A stretch of DNA of 64,000 nucleotides, from the NCBI GenBank assembly GCA_965204835.1, contig OZ242017.1, positions 1,674,001 to 1,738,000 on the forward strand, read 5' to 3'. The position numbers and the translations under genes were made by a program. Below, piece by piece: positions 33,446 through 42,337 of the stretch; the first letter of the stretch is position 1, and the number at the start of each line of letters is the position of its first letter. The notes under the pieces were generated by a model. The model saw only the letters and a program-made list of their open reading frames with translations, did not search any database and was not told the DNA's origin. Origin of the DNA: VXMT01 sp965204835 (GTDB lineage: Bacteria > Chloroflexota > Dehalococcoidia > UBA2979).

Positions 33446-34951
33446 ATGACCCAAGCGACCGCGAACGAGCACCCGCTGGAGCCGATCTTCCACCCGCGCT
33501 CGATCGCCATCGCCGGGGTGCCGCGCGACAACAGCGGGCGGCGCCGCAGCGGCTTCCTCGCCTCGCTCATGGACCACGGCTACCACGAGTCGCGGCCGCT
33601 CTACCCGGTCAACCCCAACGCCGACACCATCGCCGGCCTCCCCGCCTACGCCTCCGTGCGCGACATCGAGGGACCCGTCGACCACGTGATCTCGTCCGTC
33701 CCGGCGTCGATCGCGCCGCAGCTCGTCGAGGACTCCATCGCGAAGGGCGTGCGCTCGATCCACTTCTACACCGCGGGCTTCGCCGAGATCGGCGACCCCG
33801 AGCTCGTCCGCCAGCAGCGCGAGATCATCGGCCGCGCGACGGCCGCGGGCATCCGCGTCTTCGGCCCGAACTGCATGGGCCTCTACGTCCCGGGCGAGCG
33901 CATCACCTTCCAGGGCGACTTCCCGACCGAGCCCGGCAACGTCATGGTGATCTCCCAGTCCGGCGGCAACTCGATGGACATCGTCCACGGGCTGGCGCGC
34001 CGCGGCGTGCGCTTCTCGCGCGGCGTCTCTTTCGGCAATGGCGAGGACGTCGACGCCGCCGACCTCTTCGACTACGCCGCCGCGGACCCGGCGAGCGAGT
34101 ACGTGGTCGCCTACCTCGAGAGCTCGGCGCGCGGGCGCGCGACGTTCGAGGCGCTGAGGCGCTGCGCCCGCGTGAAGCCGACGATCGTGCTCAAGGGCGG
34201 CATGACCGGCGCCGGCGGACGCGCCGCCAGCTCCCACACCGGCGCGCTGGCCGGCTCCCGCGAGGTCTTCGAGGCGATGTGCCGCCAGGCCGGCGCGGTG
34301 CTCGCCGAGTCGATGGAGGAGCTGCACGACCTGCTGATCGGCGTGACCACCAACACGCGCCTCGTGCGCGGCGGGCGCGCGCTGCTGCTCGGCGGCGGGG
34401 GCGGCTTCTCGGTGCTCGCCGCCGACGCCATCGCGAAGGCCGGCCTGGACCTGCCGCCGCTCGACGAGGAGACGACGGCGCGCCTGCGCGAGCTCATGCC
34501 GGTGGCGGGCAACTCGATCCGCAACCCCATCGACGCCTCGCACCTCGGCGACGACCGCGCGGGCGCGTACCGCACGCTGCTCGAGATCGGCTCGCACGCG
34601 CGCGACCTCGACGTCCTGCTCGTGATGGCCGGCGGCCCGCCCGACTTCGCGCCGCTGTCGCAGGAGGAGCAGCAGGACCCGGACTACGCCCGCGAGCGGC
34701 AGGAGCGCCGCCGCCGCCGCGACCGCCAGGCGATCGAGCAGCTCGTCGAGCTGCAGGAGTCCAGCCACCACCCGGTCGTCGCGCTCAGGCGCGCCCGCAC
34801 GGGCTCCTCGGAGCAGATCGACGACGACGTGCTGGCCAACGCCTACGCGCACGGCCTCGGCGTCTTCCCCACCGTCGAGCGCGCCGCCCGCGCGGTCGCG
34901 AAGCTCGTGGCGTGGCGCGAGCAGCGCGAGGGCCTGCCCGAGCTCTTCTAG
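33446..34951 (+). CDS. ADP-forming acyl-CoA synthetase alpha-type protein (CoA-binding)
   Basis: 501 residues, COG1042 type. N-terminal CoA-binding Rossmann domain (FHPRSIAIAGVPRDNSG), a second CoA-ligase-like domain (VFGPNCMGLYVP, VISQSGGNSMDI) and the phospho-His loop SSHTGALAGS. The ATP-grasp beta domain is absent, so it should need a separate beta subunit or act only on the CoA half-reaction. Members interconvert acyl-CoA plus ADP plus Pi with acid plus ATP. ATG 33446 with GAGGAA. Fits acyl-CoA catabolism along with the crotonases, but no beta subunit lies nearby. Confidence 0.85.
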   Translation: MTQATANEHPLEPIFHPRSIAIAGVPRDNSGRRRSGFLASLMDHGYHESRPLYPVNPNADTIAGLPAYASVRDIEGPVDHVISSVPASIAPQLVEDSIAKGVRSIHFYTAGFAEIGDPELVRQQREIIGRATAAGIRVFGPNCMGLYVPGERITFQGDFPTEPGNVMVISQSGGNSMDIVHGLARRGVRFSRGVSFGNGEDVDAADLFDYAAADPASEYVVAYLESSARGRATFEALRRCARVKPTIVLKGGMTGAGGRAASSHTGALAGSREVFEAMCRQAGAVLAESMEELHDLLIGVTTNTRLVRGGRALLLGGGGGFSVLAADAIAKAGLDLPPLDEETTARLRELMPVAGNSIRNPIDASHLGDDRAGAYRTLLEIGSHARDLDVLLVMAGGPPDFAPLSQEEQQDPDYARERQERRRRRDRQAIEQLVELQESSHHPVVALRRARTGSSEQIDDDVLANAYAHGLGVFPTVERAARAVAKLVAWREQREGLPELF

Positions 34952-34970
34952 CGACGGCGGCCCGTCGCGG

Positions 34971-35690
34971 CTACGACGAGGGGCGCGAGCGGAACGCGAA
35001 GAAGCCGAGAGCCGCCAGCAGGGCCATACCCGCCAGCACGACGACGAACCCGGCGTCCGTCCCGCCGCCCGAGCCCGGCTGGCTGACCGCGCTGAGCGTG
35101 CGCAGCTCGCTGCTCGTCCAGTCAATCTCCCAGACCAGCACGCCGCCCTCGACGCTGTCGGCGTTATGTTCGATCACCTCGCCGGGCAGCGCGACGCGCA
35201 CGCGGAAGAAGGCGTCGTCGCCGAGAGCCCCGGCGAGATCCACGTCGCCGGCGTCGCCCGCAAGCTCCTCGCCGGGCGGGATCGCCATTGTGAACCGCCA
35301 GCCCTCGCCCTCGCGCACGAACGAGAGCTCGTCGGTGGACCCCGTCGCCGCGTCGACGCCCCCCATGAACTCCGCGGCGCGGGCCATGTCGGGGACGGAC
35401 ACGGTGACGAACTGCCCGACGAAGCCGTCCTCCTCGTACGCCTCGACGACCGCGCCGTCGGGCAGGTCCCCCGCCTCGCCGAGCAGGTCGTCGGCGGACT
35501 CGCCGGTGAGCGCCAGCAGCGTCTCGTCGACGGCCATGAGCACGCCGACCGTGCCCGAGCCGTCGTCGTGCACGGTGAACGTCAGCTGCACGCGGATACA
35601 GCCGCTGAGCGCGACGGCGCAGAGCGCGAGCAGCAGCCCCGCCCGCAGCGGGCGGGCGCGCGGCGCGAGGACCGGTGCACGCGGCATCAT
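34971..35690 (-). CDS. LppM-like membrane-anchored lipoprotein
   Basis: 239 residues. Signal peptide with lipobox ALSGC (Cys at about 31), a beta-rich domain of the LppM/DUF3153 type (IRVQLTFTVHDDGSGTVGVLM, then the GVLVWEIDW strand), and a C-terminal membrane helix VVVLAGMALLAALGFFAF. It should be held at the outer face of the cytoplasmic membrane at both ends. Function of the family is not established. Immediately downstream (in the reading direction) is the convergent acyl-CoA synthetase stop; upstream is the remnant copy of the mutL 3' end. Confidence 0.8.
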   Translation of the reverse strand: MMPRAPVLAPRARPLRAGLLLALCAVALSGCIRVQLTFTVHDDGSGTVGVLMAVDETLLALTGESADDLLGEAGDLPDGAVVEAYEEDGFVGQFVTVSVPDMARAAEFMGGVDAATGSTDELSFVREGEGWRFTMAIPPGEELAGDAGDVDLAGALGDDAFFRVRVALPGEVIEHNADSVEGGVLVWEIDWTSSELRTLSAVSQPGSGGGTDAGFVVVLAGMALLAALGFFAFRSRPSS

Positions 35691-35701
35691 GGACGCAGTC
35701 T

Positions 35702-35777
35702 AGCGCCGCCCGAAGCTGCGCCGCACCTGGTCGCTGCTCAGCCGCAGCAGCGTCGGGGCGGCCGTGCGGGCACGTCT
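35702..35777 (-). pseudogene. Detached duplicate of the mutL 3' end
   Basis: A 76-bp near-copy of the last 75 bp of mutL (37730-37804), in the same orientation. It differs by one substitution and one extra C near 35756-35758, apart from its end: TAG here, TGA at mutL. In the mutL frame it would encode ...CPHGRP then frameshift. It begins directly after the TAG of the LRR gene. The two copies flank that gene as direct repeats 2.03 kb apart, indicating insertion or recombination at the mutL terminus. Confidence 0.85.
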
Positions 35778-37725
35778 ACTGGCCGGCTGAGCCGGCCTGG
35801 CCGCACAGCGGCATGCCGCGCACGCGGAGCAGGTGCGTGTCGTTGTCGGCAATGTAGATCAGGTCGGACGGCACGCACCCACTCAGCTCATTGCCCGCGA
35901 GGCGGAGCACGGCGAGGCGCTCAAGCCGGAGCAGCCAGCCCGGCACGGGCCCGGTCAGGTGGTTCCCGGAAAGGTCTAGGTAGCGCAGCCGATCGAGGCT
36001 TCCGAGCTCGTCGGGTATCGGTCCGCTCAGGGCATTGTCCTGCAAGCCCAGCCCGTCCAGGGATGCGAGCCCGCCGAGCCAGGCGGGCACGAGGCCGGTC
36101 AGCTGGTTGCCGCCGAGGATCAGCGTCTCGAGCTCCCTGAGGCGGGCCAGCTCCGGGGGGATCGGCCCGCTCAGCCGGTTGTCGGTCAGGCCGAGCCTGG
36201 TCAGCCGGGACAGATCGCCCAGCCAGCCCGGGATCGGCCCGCTCAGGCGGTTGCCGTTGAGTTGCAGGTAGCGGAGGCGCCCGAGTTCGGCGAGCACGGC
36301 CGGCACGGGACCAGCCAGTTCGTTCCGTGAGACGTCCAGGGCCACCAGGTTCTGGAGGCCCCCCAGGTCCGCGGGCAGCGACCCGCTGAGCCGATTGTCC
36401 TCGAGGCGCAACCCCTCGAGACGGCTCAGCTTCCCGAGCTCGGGAGGCACCTCCCCGTCCAGGGTGTTGGCGTTCAGGATCAGGCTCCTCAGGTTGGAGA
36501 GGCGCCCCAGCTCTGCGGGGATCGGGCCGCTCAGCAGGTTCTCCTCGAGATAGAGACGCTCGAGGTTGGAAAGGGCGCCCAGCCCGGGCGGGATGGCGCC
36601 GCTCAGATCATTCGCATCGAGGTGCGCTTCGGTGAGGTTCGTGAGCCCGCCGAGCTCGGGTGGTAGCGGGCCGCTCAGCGTGTTGACCCGGAGGTTGAGG
36701 ATCCGCAGCTGTGCGAGGTTCCCGATCTCCGGCGGGATCGGACCGTGGTGCCCGTTCCACGTGAGGTTCAACTCCTCGAGTTGACGGAGCCTCCCCAGCT
36801 CCCGCGGGATCGTCCCGCGCAGGTCGTTCAGCCCCAGGTTCAGGTATCTCAGGCCCGTGGCGCAGCCGAGCTCGGGTGGGATCCCTCCGGTGAGCCTGTT
36901 GAACTCCAGGTTCAGCGACTCAAGGCGGACCAGCCTGCCCAGTTCGGGAGGGATGGGGCCGGGCAGGTGGTTGAATCCGAGATCGAGCGTCACCAGACTG
37001 CGAAGGCTCCCCAGCGCGGGTGGGACCGTGCCGTGCAGCCCGTTCTCGCGGAGATCGAGCGCCGTGACCCGGCCGCTGGCGTCCGTCGAGACCCCGTGCC
37101 ACTCACCCAGCGGGCGGCCGGTCAGCCAGTGCGTGCTGTCGTCCCACGCAGCACCGCCCGTCGCGTGGTACAGCGCGGTGAGCACGTCGCGGTCCGTCCC
37201 GGCGGAATCGAGCGTCAACGCCGAGCTTGCCAGCCACCGGCCCACCGCGGCGTCCGGCCGCACGAACCGCGCGGCCGGGAGCTGGCGCGCGCTCCACCTG
37301 CCGCCGGGACGGCGCTGCTGCAGGGCGAACTCCGTGCGCCCATCCTCCAGCCGCCGCGCATGGAGACGCACCTCCACGGCCGTCCACAGGCTGGGGTACA
37401 CGGAGCACGCCTCGGACCCGCTCGCCGGCCACCCGGCCGTGAGCGGCGTGCTGGCGTACCAGCGCCCGGCTACCGCATCCGGCGGAAGGAACCGCCTGGA
37501 CGGCAGCGTGTATCCGCCCCATCTCCCGTCCGGGCCGCGCCGCTGCAGTCCGACCTCGACACGCCCGTCCGCGGCGGGGCGGGCGCCCAGCCGGACGGCG
37601 GACGCCTCCTGCTGGTCCGCCGCGGCCTGCGGGGAACCCCCACCCAGCGCCAGGAGCACCGCCAGCACGCCCACGACCACTCGCCAGCGCGCCCCCACCC
37701 GCACGCGGTGGACGCCGCCCGCCAC
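35776..37725 (-). CDS. Secreted plant-type leucine-rich-repeat protein
   Basis: 649 residues from GTG 37725. N-terminal signal peptide (WRVVVGVLAVLLALGGG, cut near QAAA-DQ); two similar beta-rich segments, each ending in a WSARQLPAARF / WGGYTLPSRRF-type stretch; an LRR cap (LTALYHATGGAAWDDSTHWL, then GEWHGVSTD); then 17 consecutive 24-residue repeats of plant type, LxxLxLxxNxLxGxIPxxLGxL. No kinase and no anchor. It begins two bases after the mutL stop and ends where a second copy of the mutL 3' end begins, so it was probably acquired. Likely an extracellular binding protein; ligand unknown. Confidence 0.88.
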   Translation of the reverse strand: MAGGVHRVRVGARWRVVVGVLAVLLALGGGSPQAAADQQEASAVRLGARPAADGRVEVGLQRRGPDGRWGGYTLPSRRFLPPDAVAGRWYASTPLTAGWPASGSEACSVYPSLWTAVEVRLHARRLEDGRTEFALQQRRPGGRWSARQLPAARFVRPDAAVGRWLASSALTLDSAGTDRDVLTALYHATGGAAWDDSTHWLTGRPLGEWHGVSTDASGRVTALDLRENGLHGTVPPALGSLRSLVTLDLGFNHLPGPIPPELGRLVRLESLNLEFNRLTGGIPPELGCATGLRYLNLGLNDLRGTIPRELGRLRQLEELNLTWNGHHGPIPPEIGNLAQLRILNLRVNTLSGPLPPELGGLTNLTEAHLDANDLSGAIPPGLGALSNLERLYLEENLLSGPIPAELGRLSNLRSLILNANTLDGEVPPELGKLSRLEGLRLEDNRLSGSLPADLGGLQNLVALDVSRNELAGPVPAVLAELGRLRYLQLNGNRLSGPIPGWLGDLSRLTRLGLTDNRLSGPIPPELARLRELETLILGGNQLTGLVPAWLGGLASLDGLGLQDNALSGPIPDELGSLDRLRYLDLSGNHLTGPVPGWLLRLERLAVLRLAGNELSGCVPSDLIYIADNDTHLLRVRGMPLCGQAGSAGQ

Positions 37726-37727
37726 GC

Positions 37728-39560
37728 TCAGCGCCGCCCGAAGCTGCGCCGCACCTGGTCGCTGCTCAGCCGCAGCAGCGTCGGCCGGCCGTGCGGGCAC
37801 GTCTGCGGGTGCTCACACGCCTCGAGCTGCCGCAGCAGCTCGCGCTGCTGCTGCGCGGCCAGGCGGTCGCCGGCGCGCACCGAGGAGCGGCACGCCAGGC
37901 TCGCCGCGGCGCGCTCGGGTCCCGAGAGCCCCTCGTCCGCCTCCATGCGGTCCAGCAGGTCGCGCAGCGCCTGCGCGGGGTCGCCGCCGGCCAGCGACGC
38001 CGGCACCGCACGCACGATCAGCGCCGCCCCGTCGGTCGGCTCCAGCTCGAAGCCGAGCGCGGCCAGCGCCTCCGCCTCCGCCGCCGCGAGCGCGGCCCGC
38101 GGGGCGCCGAGCGTCGCCAGCACGGCCTCCAGCAGCGGCTGCGAGGCAGCCTCGCCGCGGGCGCGCTCGGCGACCACCTGCTCGTAGCGCACCCGCTCAT
38201 GCGCGGCGTGCTGGTCCACCAGGTAGAGCCCGTCGGGCGCCTCGGCCACCAGGAACGCCTCGTCGAACTGCCCGAGCGGGCGCAGCGCGGGCAGCCGCTC
38301 GCCCAGCGGCAGCGCGGCGTCGGTGCGCGCCCCGGCCGTCGCCGGCCCCCAGTGCGACCCCGCGGGCGGCGGCCCCACCAGCGGCGAGGCCGGCCGCGCC
38401 GCCGCCAGCGCGGCGCGTGCATCGGCCGACGCGCCTGTCCCCGCAGGCGCATCGAACGCCGCCGGCGCGAACGCCGGGGCCGACGCCCCGGCCAGCGCGC
38501 CACGCACCGCGGCCGTGACCGCCGAGGCGACCGCGCGCGGCTCGCGGAAGCGCACCTCCGCCTTCGCCGGGTGCACGTTGACGTCGACCGCCCCGGGGTC
38601 CACCTCGACCCGCACGAGGCCGACCGGGTGGCGCGCCCCCGGCAGCAGCCCCTCGTAGGCGCGCTCGACGGCGAACGCCAGCTGGCGGTCGCTCACCGCG
38701 CGCCCGTTCACGACGAGGTGCAGGCCGGTGCGGTTGCCGCGGTGGCGCTCCGGCGGCCCCACGAGCCCGCGCACCAGGGTCGCTCCCTGTTCCGCCACCG
38801 TCTCGTGGTCGACCTCGATCAGCGACGAGGCGAGGTCCTCGTCGTAGACCGCCGCCCACGCGGCGCGCTCGCCGCCGGTGCCCGGCGAGGCGAGCAGCAC
38901 GCGGCCCTCGCTCTCCAGCCGGAACGCCACCGCGGGCCTGGCCAGCGCGTAGTCGCTCACCACCTGCGCCACCGCGCGCGCCTCGGCGCGGGCGCTGCGC
39001 AGGAAGCGTCGCCGCGCGGGCAGCGCCCCGAACAGCCCGCGCACCTCGAACGTCGTGCCCGGCGCGGCCGCCGCCGAGCCCTGCGGCAGCGCCCGGCCGT
39101 CCGCGAAGCGCGCCACCGCCGCCGCGGACTCCCCCGCCACGCGCGTCGTGCAGGTCACGTCGGCGGCCGCGGCGATCGCCGCCAGCGCCTCCCCCCGGAA
39201 GCCCAGCGTGCGCACCCGGAACAGCTCCTCGGCGGCACGCAGCTTCGACGTCGCGTGCCGCTCGAAGGCGTCGGCCAGCTGCCCCGGCTCGATCCCCCGC
39301 CCGTCGTCGCGCACGCGGATGCGGTCCGCCCCGCCCCCCTCGATCGCCACCTCGACGCGCCCGGCGGCGGCGTCGAGCGCGTTCTCGACCAGCTCCTTCA
39401 CCACCGACGCCGGACGCTCGATCACCTCGCCGGCCGCGATCCGCGCCGCCACCTCCGGCGGCAGCACGCGGATGCGCGCACCGGCCCCCGCCGGGTATCC
39501 CGGCGTACCAGGCGACCCCGCGGGGTCTTCGCGCGTATCCGCGATCTCGGCGGTCGTCAC
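37728..39560 (-). CDS. mutL: DNA mismatch repair protein MutL
   Basis: 610 residues. GHKL ATPase domain at the N-terminus: AARIAAGEVIERPASVVKEL, NALDAAAG (Asn/Asp), DDGRGIEPG and RTLGFRGEALAAIA. An Ala/Pro linker follows, then the dimerisation domain with DQHAAHERVRYE and the C-terminal CPHGRPTLLRLS. The endonuclease motif DQHAxxER(x)4E appears in LVDQHAAHERVRYE, and CPHGRP is also typical of metal-binding nicking MutL. It coordinates strand incision after MutS. GTG 39560 lies two bases after the mutS stop, so mutS-mutL is one transcription unit. Its last 75 bp are duplicated at 35702. Confidence 0.96.
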   Translation of the reverse strand: MTTAEIADTREDPAGSPGTPGYPAGAGARIRVLPPEVAARIAAGEVIERPASVVKELVENALDAAAGRVEVAIEGGGADRIRVRDDGRGIEPGQLADAFERHATSKLRAAEELFRVRTLGFRGEALAAIAAAADVTCTTRVAGESAAAVARFADGRALPQGSAAAAPGTTFEVRGLFGALPARRRFLRSARAEARAVAQVVSDYALARPAVAFRLESEGRVLLASPGTGGERAAWAAVYDEDLASSLIEVDHETVAEQGATLVRGLVGPPERHRGNRTGLHLVVNGRAVSDRQLAFAVERAYEGLLPGARHPVGLVRVEVDPGAVDVNVHPAKAEVRFREPRAVASAVTAAVRGALAGASAPAFAPAAFDAPAGTGASADARAALAAARPASPLVGPPPAGSHWGPATAGARTDAALPLGERLPALRPLGQFDEAFLVAEAPDGLYLVDQHAAHERVRYEQVVAERARGEAASQPLLEAVLATLGAPRAALAAAEAEALAALGFELEPTDGAALIVRAVPASLAGGDPAQALRDLLDRMEADEGLSGPERAAASLACRSSVRAGDRLAAQQQRELLRQLEACEHPQTCPHGRPTLLRLSSDQVRRSFGRR

Positions 39561-39562
39561 GG

Positions 39563-42211
39563 TCAGCCCTCGCGCCCGAGCCCGCGCCGCGCCTCGGCGC
39601 GCAGCTCGTAGAGGCGCTGCAGCGCCTCCAGCGGGCTCAGCTCGTCGGGCTCCAGCCCGGCCACGGCCTCCGCCAGCGCGCGCTCGGCGGGCGCGGCCGT
39701 CACCGGCAGCGCGAGCTGCGCCGGTGCTGAGGCCCCGGCGCCGTCCCCCCACGCCGCGGCGCCCTCGGGGCCGCCCCCGGCCTCGAGCTGCGCGAGCAGC
39801 TCCCGCGCGCGCGCCACCACGGCGCGCGGCAGCCCCGCCAGCGCCGCGACGTGCACGCCGTACGCGCGGTCCGAGGCGCCCTCGGTGATGCGGTGCAGGA
39901 ACACCACCTCGCCGCCCCGCTCCGCCACCGCGACCGAGCGGTTGGCGACGCGCGGCAGCACGCCGGCCAGCGCCGTCAGCTCCCGGTAGTGCGTCGCGAA
40001 GAGCGTGCGCGGCGTCCCGCCCGGGCGGTGGTGCAGCGCCTCCACCACCGCGCGCGCGATCGCCAGCCCGTCGCCCGTCGACGTCCCGCGCCCGACCTCG
40101 TCAAGCACCACCAGCGAGCGCTCCGTCGCGCGGCGCAGGATCTCCGCCGTCTCCACCATCTCCCGCATGAACGTCGACCGCCCCGCCGCCAGCTCGTCCG
40201 AGGCCCCCACGCGCGTGAAGACGCGGTCGCACATCCCCACCTCGGCGCGGTCGGCCGGCACGTAGCTCCCGGCCTGCGCCATCAGCACCACCAGCGCCGT
40301 CTGCCGCAGGTACGTCGACTTGCCGCCCATGTTCGGGCCCGTCAGCACCACCACGTCCGGCCCGCCGCCGCCCAGCTCCGTGTCGTTCGGCACGAACGCG
40401 CCCGGCTCCATGCGGCGCTCGAGCACCGGGTGACGCCCGCCCTCGATCACGAGCGGCCCGGCCGGCCGCAGCACGGGCCGCACGTAGCCGTGCTCCGAGG
40501 CCACCTCGGCCAGCCCCGCGGCGACGTCCAGCCGCGCCAGCGCCCCGGCCGCGCGCTCCACCGCCGCGCCCGAGGCCGCCACCTGCGCGCAGAGCCGCTC
40601 CAGCGCCGCGCGCTCGGCCTCCGCCAGGCGCTCGCGCGCGCCGAGGATGCGGTCCTCGAGCTCGGCGAGCGGCGGGTAGCGGTAGCGCTGCGCCCCCGCC
40701 AGCGTCTGGCGCGGCTCGTACTCCTCCGGCGCGCGGCCGGCCTGCGCGCGCGGCAGCTCCAGGTAGTAGCCGAAGACGCGGTGGTACCCCACCTTCAGCG
40801 CCCCCAGCCCCGTGCGCCCGCGCTCGGCCGCCTCCAGCGCCGTCAGCGCCCCGCGCGCATCGGCGGCCAGCGCGCGCAGCTCGTCCACCTCGGGCGCGAA
40901 GCCGGCGCGCAGCGCCTCGCCGTCGCCCGGCTCCGCCGGCGGCTCCTCGGCCAGCCCCGCCGCCAGCAGCGCGTGCGCCTCACGGGCGCCGTCGAGGTCA
41001 CGTGCGAGCGCATCCAGCGCCGCGCTGCCCGCCGCCCGCGCCTGCGCGGCGGCCTCCGGCAACGCGCCCAGCGCGGCCCGCAGCTGCGCGAGCTGGCGCG
41101 GCCCCGCGCTGCCCGCGCGCACCCGCCCCAGCAGCCGCTCGGGGTCCGGCAACCCGCGCAGCACGCGCCTGAGCGCCGCGCGCTCCAGCGGCGCATCCAC
41201 CCACGCCTCCACCTCGTCCAGCCGCGCGCCCGCCTCAGCGGCGTCGCGCACCGGCCGCGCCAGCCGCGCGCGCAGCAGCCTGCCGCCGGGACCGGTGCGG
41301 GTGCGGTCCAGCACCGCCACGAGCGAGGCGTCGGGCCCCGCCGGCGACTCGAAGAGCTCCAGCGTGCGCACGGTCTGGGGGTCCAGCTCCAGGTGGTCCC
41401 CCGAGGCGACCACGCGCGGCTCGCGCAGGTTGCGCAGCGCCTCCGGCCAGCCCTCGGCCAGGTACGCCAGCAGCGCCCCCGCTGCCGCCACGGCCGGCTC
41501 CATCCTGCGCAGCCCGAAGCCGTCCGTGTCGGCGACCCCGTACTGCTCGCGCAGCGCGCGCGCAGCCTCGGCCGGCGCGAACTGACGCGCCGGCCGCTCC
41601 GTGCGTCGCGCCGCGTCGGCCGCGCCCTCGGGCAGCGGGTCGCCCGCGTCCGCGCCCTCCGCCGCCTGCGGCGCCTCCGGCACGAGCAGCTCGCGCGGCG
41701 CCCGCCGCGCCAGCTCCCCGGCCAGCGCCGCGCCGTCCAGCACCATGCACTCCAGCTCGCCCGTGGTGACGTCGCACGCCGCGAGCCCGAAGCGCCCGCC
41801 GCCGTCGTCGCCCGCCGCCGCGGGCGCGACCGCGACCAGCCAGTTATGTCCGCCCGCCGGGAGCAGCGCGCCCTCCTCGACCGTCCCGGGCGTGACGACG
41901 CGCACGACGCGCCGCTCGACCAGCGTGCGGCCGTCGGGCTCCGATGTCTGCTCGGCCAGCGCGACGCGGTGGCCGGCCTGAACGAGCTGGTCCAGGTAGC
42001 GTTCGAGCGCGTGGTGCGGCACGCCGGCCATCGGGACGCGGCCCTCGGACTTGCCGAGCGGCCGCGAGGTCAGCGCGATCCCCAGCGTCTCCGCCAGCAC
42101 CCCGGCGTCCTCGTCGAACGCCTCGTAGAAGTCGCCCATGCGGAACAGCAGCAGCGCGTCGGGGTGCTGCGCCTTGAGCGCCAGGTACTGCCTGCGGACG
42201 GGGGTGGACAC
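39563..42211 (-). CDS. mutS: DNA mismatch recognition protein MutS
   Basis: 882 residues, full length. The mismatch-binding N-terminus has the family Phe-x-Glu motif (RMGDFYEAFDEDA). Connector, core and clamp domains follow, then the ATPase: Walker A TGPNMGGKSTYLRQ, ABC motif DELAAGRSTFMREM, Walker B SLVVLDEVGRGTST and the His switch ATHYRELT. It finds mispairs and recruits MutL, which follows immediately. GTG 42211 is the first start; the chain begins PVRRQYLALKAQHPDAL as expected for the family. Confidence 0.97.
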   Translation of the reverse strand: MSTPVRRQYLALKAQHPDALLLFRMGDFYEAFDEDAGVLAETLGIALTSRPLGKSEGRVPMAGVPHHALERYLDQLVQAGHRVALAEQTSEPDGRTLVERRVVRVVTPGTVEEGALLPAGGHNWLVAVAPAAAGDDGGGRFGLAACDVTTGELECMVLDGAALAGELARRAPRELLVPEAPQAAEGADAGDPLPEGAADAARRTERPARQFAPAEAARALREQYGVADTDGFGLRRMEPAVAAAGALLAYLAEGWPEALRNLREPRVVASGDHLELDPQTVRTLELFESPAGPDASLVAVLDRTRTGPGGRLLRARLARPVRDAAEAGARLDEVEAWVDAPLERAALRRVLRGLPDPERLLGRVRAGSAGPRQLAQLRAALGALPEAAAQARAAGSAALDALARDLDGAREAHALLAAGLAEEPPAEPGDGEALRAGFAPEVDELRALAADARGALTALEAAERGRTGLGALKVGYHRVFGYYLELPRAQAGRAPEEYEPRQTLAGAQRYRYPPLAELEDRILGARERLAEAERAALERLCAQVAASGAAVERAAGALARLDVAAGLAEVASEHGYVRPVLRPAGPLVIEGGRHPVLERRMEPGAFVPNDTELGGGGPDVVVLTGPNMGGKSTYLRQTALVVLMAQAGSYVPADRAEVGMCDRVFTRVGASDELAAGRSTFMREMVETAEILRRATERSLVVLDEVGRGTSTGDGLAIARAVVEALHHRPGGTPRTLFATHYRELTALAGVLPRVANRSVAVAERGGEVVFLHRITEGASDRAYGVHVAALAGLPRAVVARARELLAQLEAGGGPEGAAAWGDGAGASAPAQLALPVTAAPAERALAEAVAGLEPDELSPLEALQRLYELRAEARRGLGREG

Positions 42212-42337
42212 GGAGCGGTGCGCGTCTTCCCGGGGAGACCCCCAGTCTAGCGCACCCGTTCGCCGCCCCCAAGCCGCCGCCCACGCGCTCTCCGCGGCGC
42301 GGCCGGGGCTACGAGGACAGCAGAAGGAAGGAGCGGG

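Noticed and set aside
35702..37804. LRR gene as an insertion sequence or composite transposon
   Set aside because: The flanking repeats are mutL sequence, not inverted terminal repeats, and there is no transposase or integrase between them.
39851..42250. 799-codon plus-strand frame opposite mutS
   Set aside because: Antisense shadow, Arg/His/Gln-rich, no recognisable domain.
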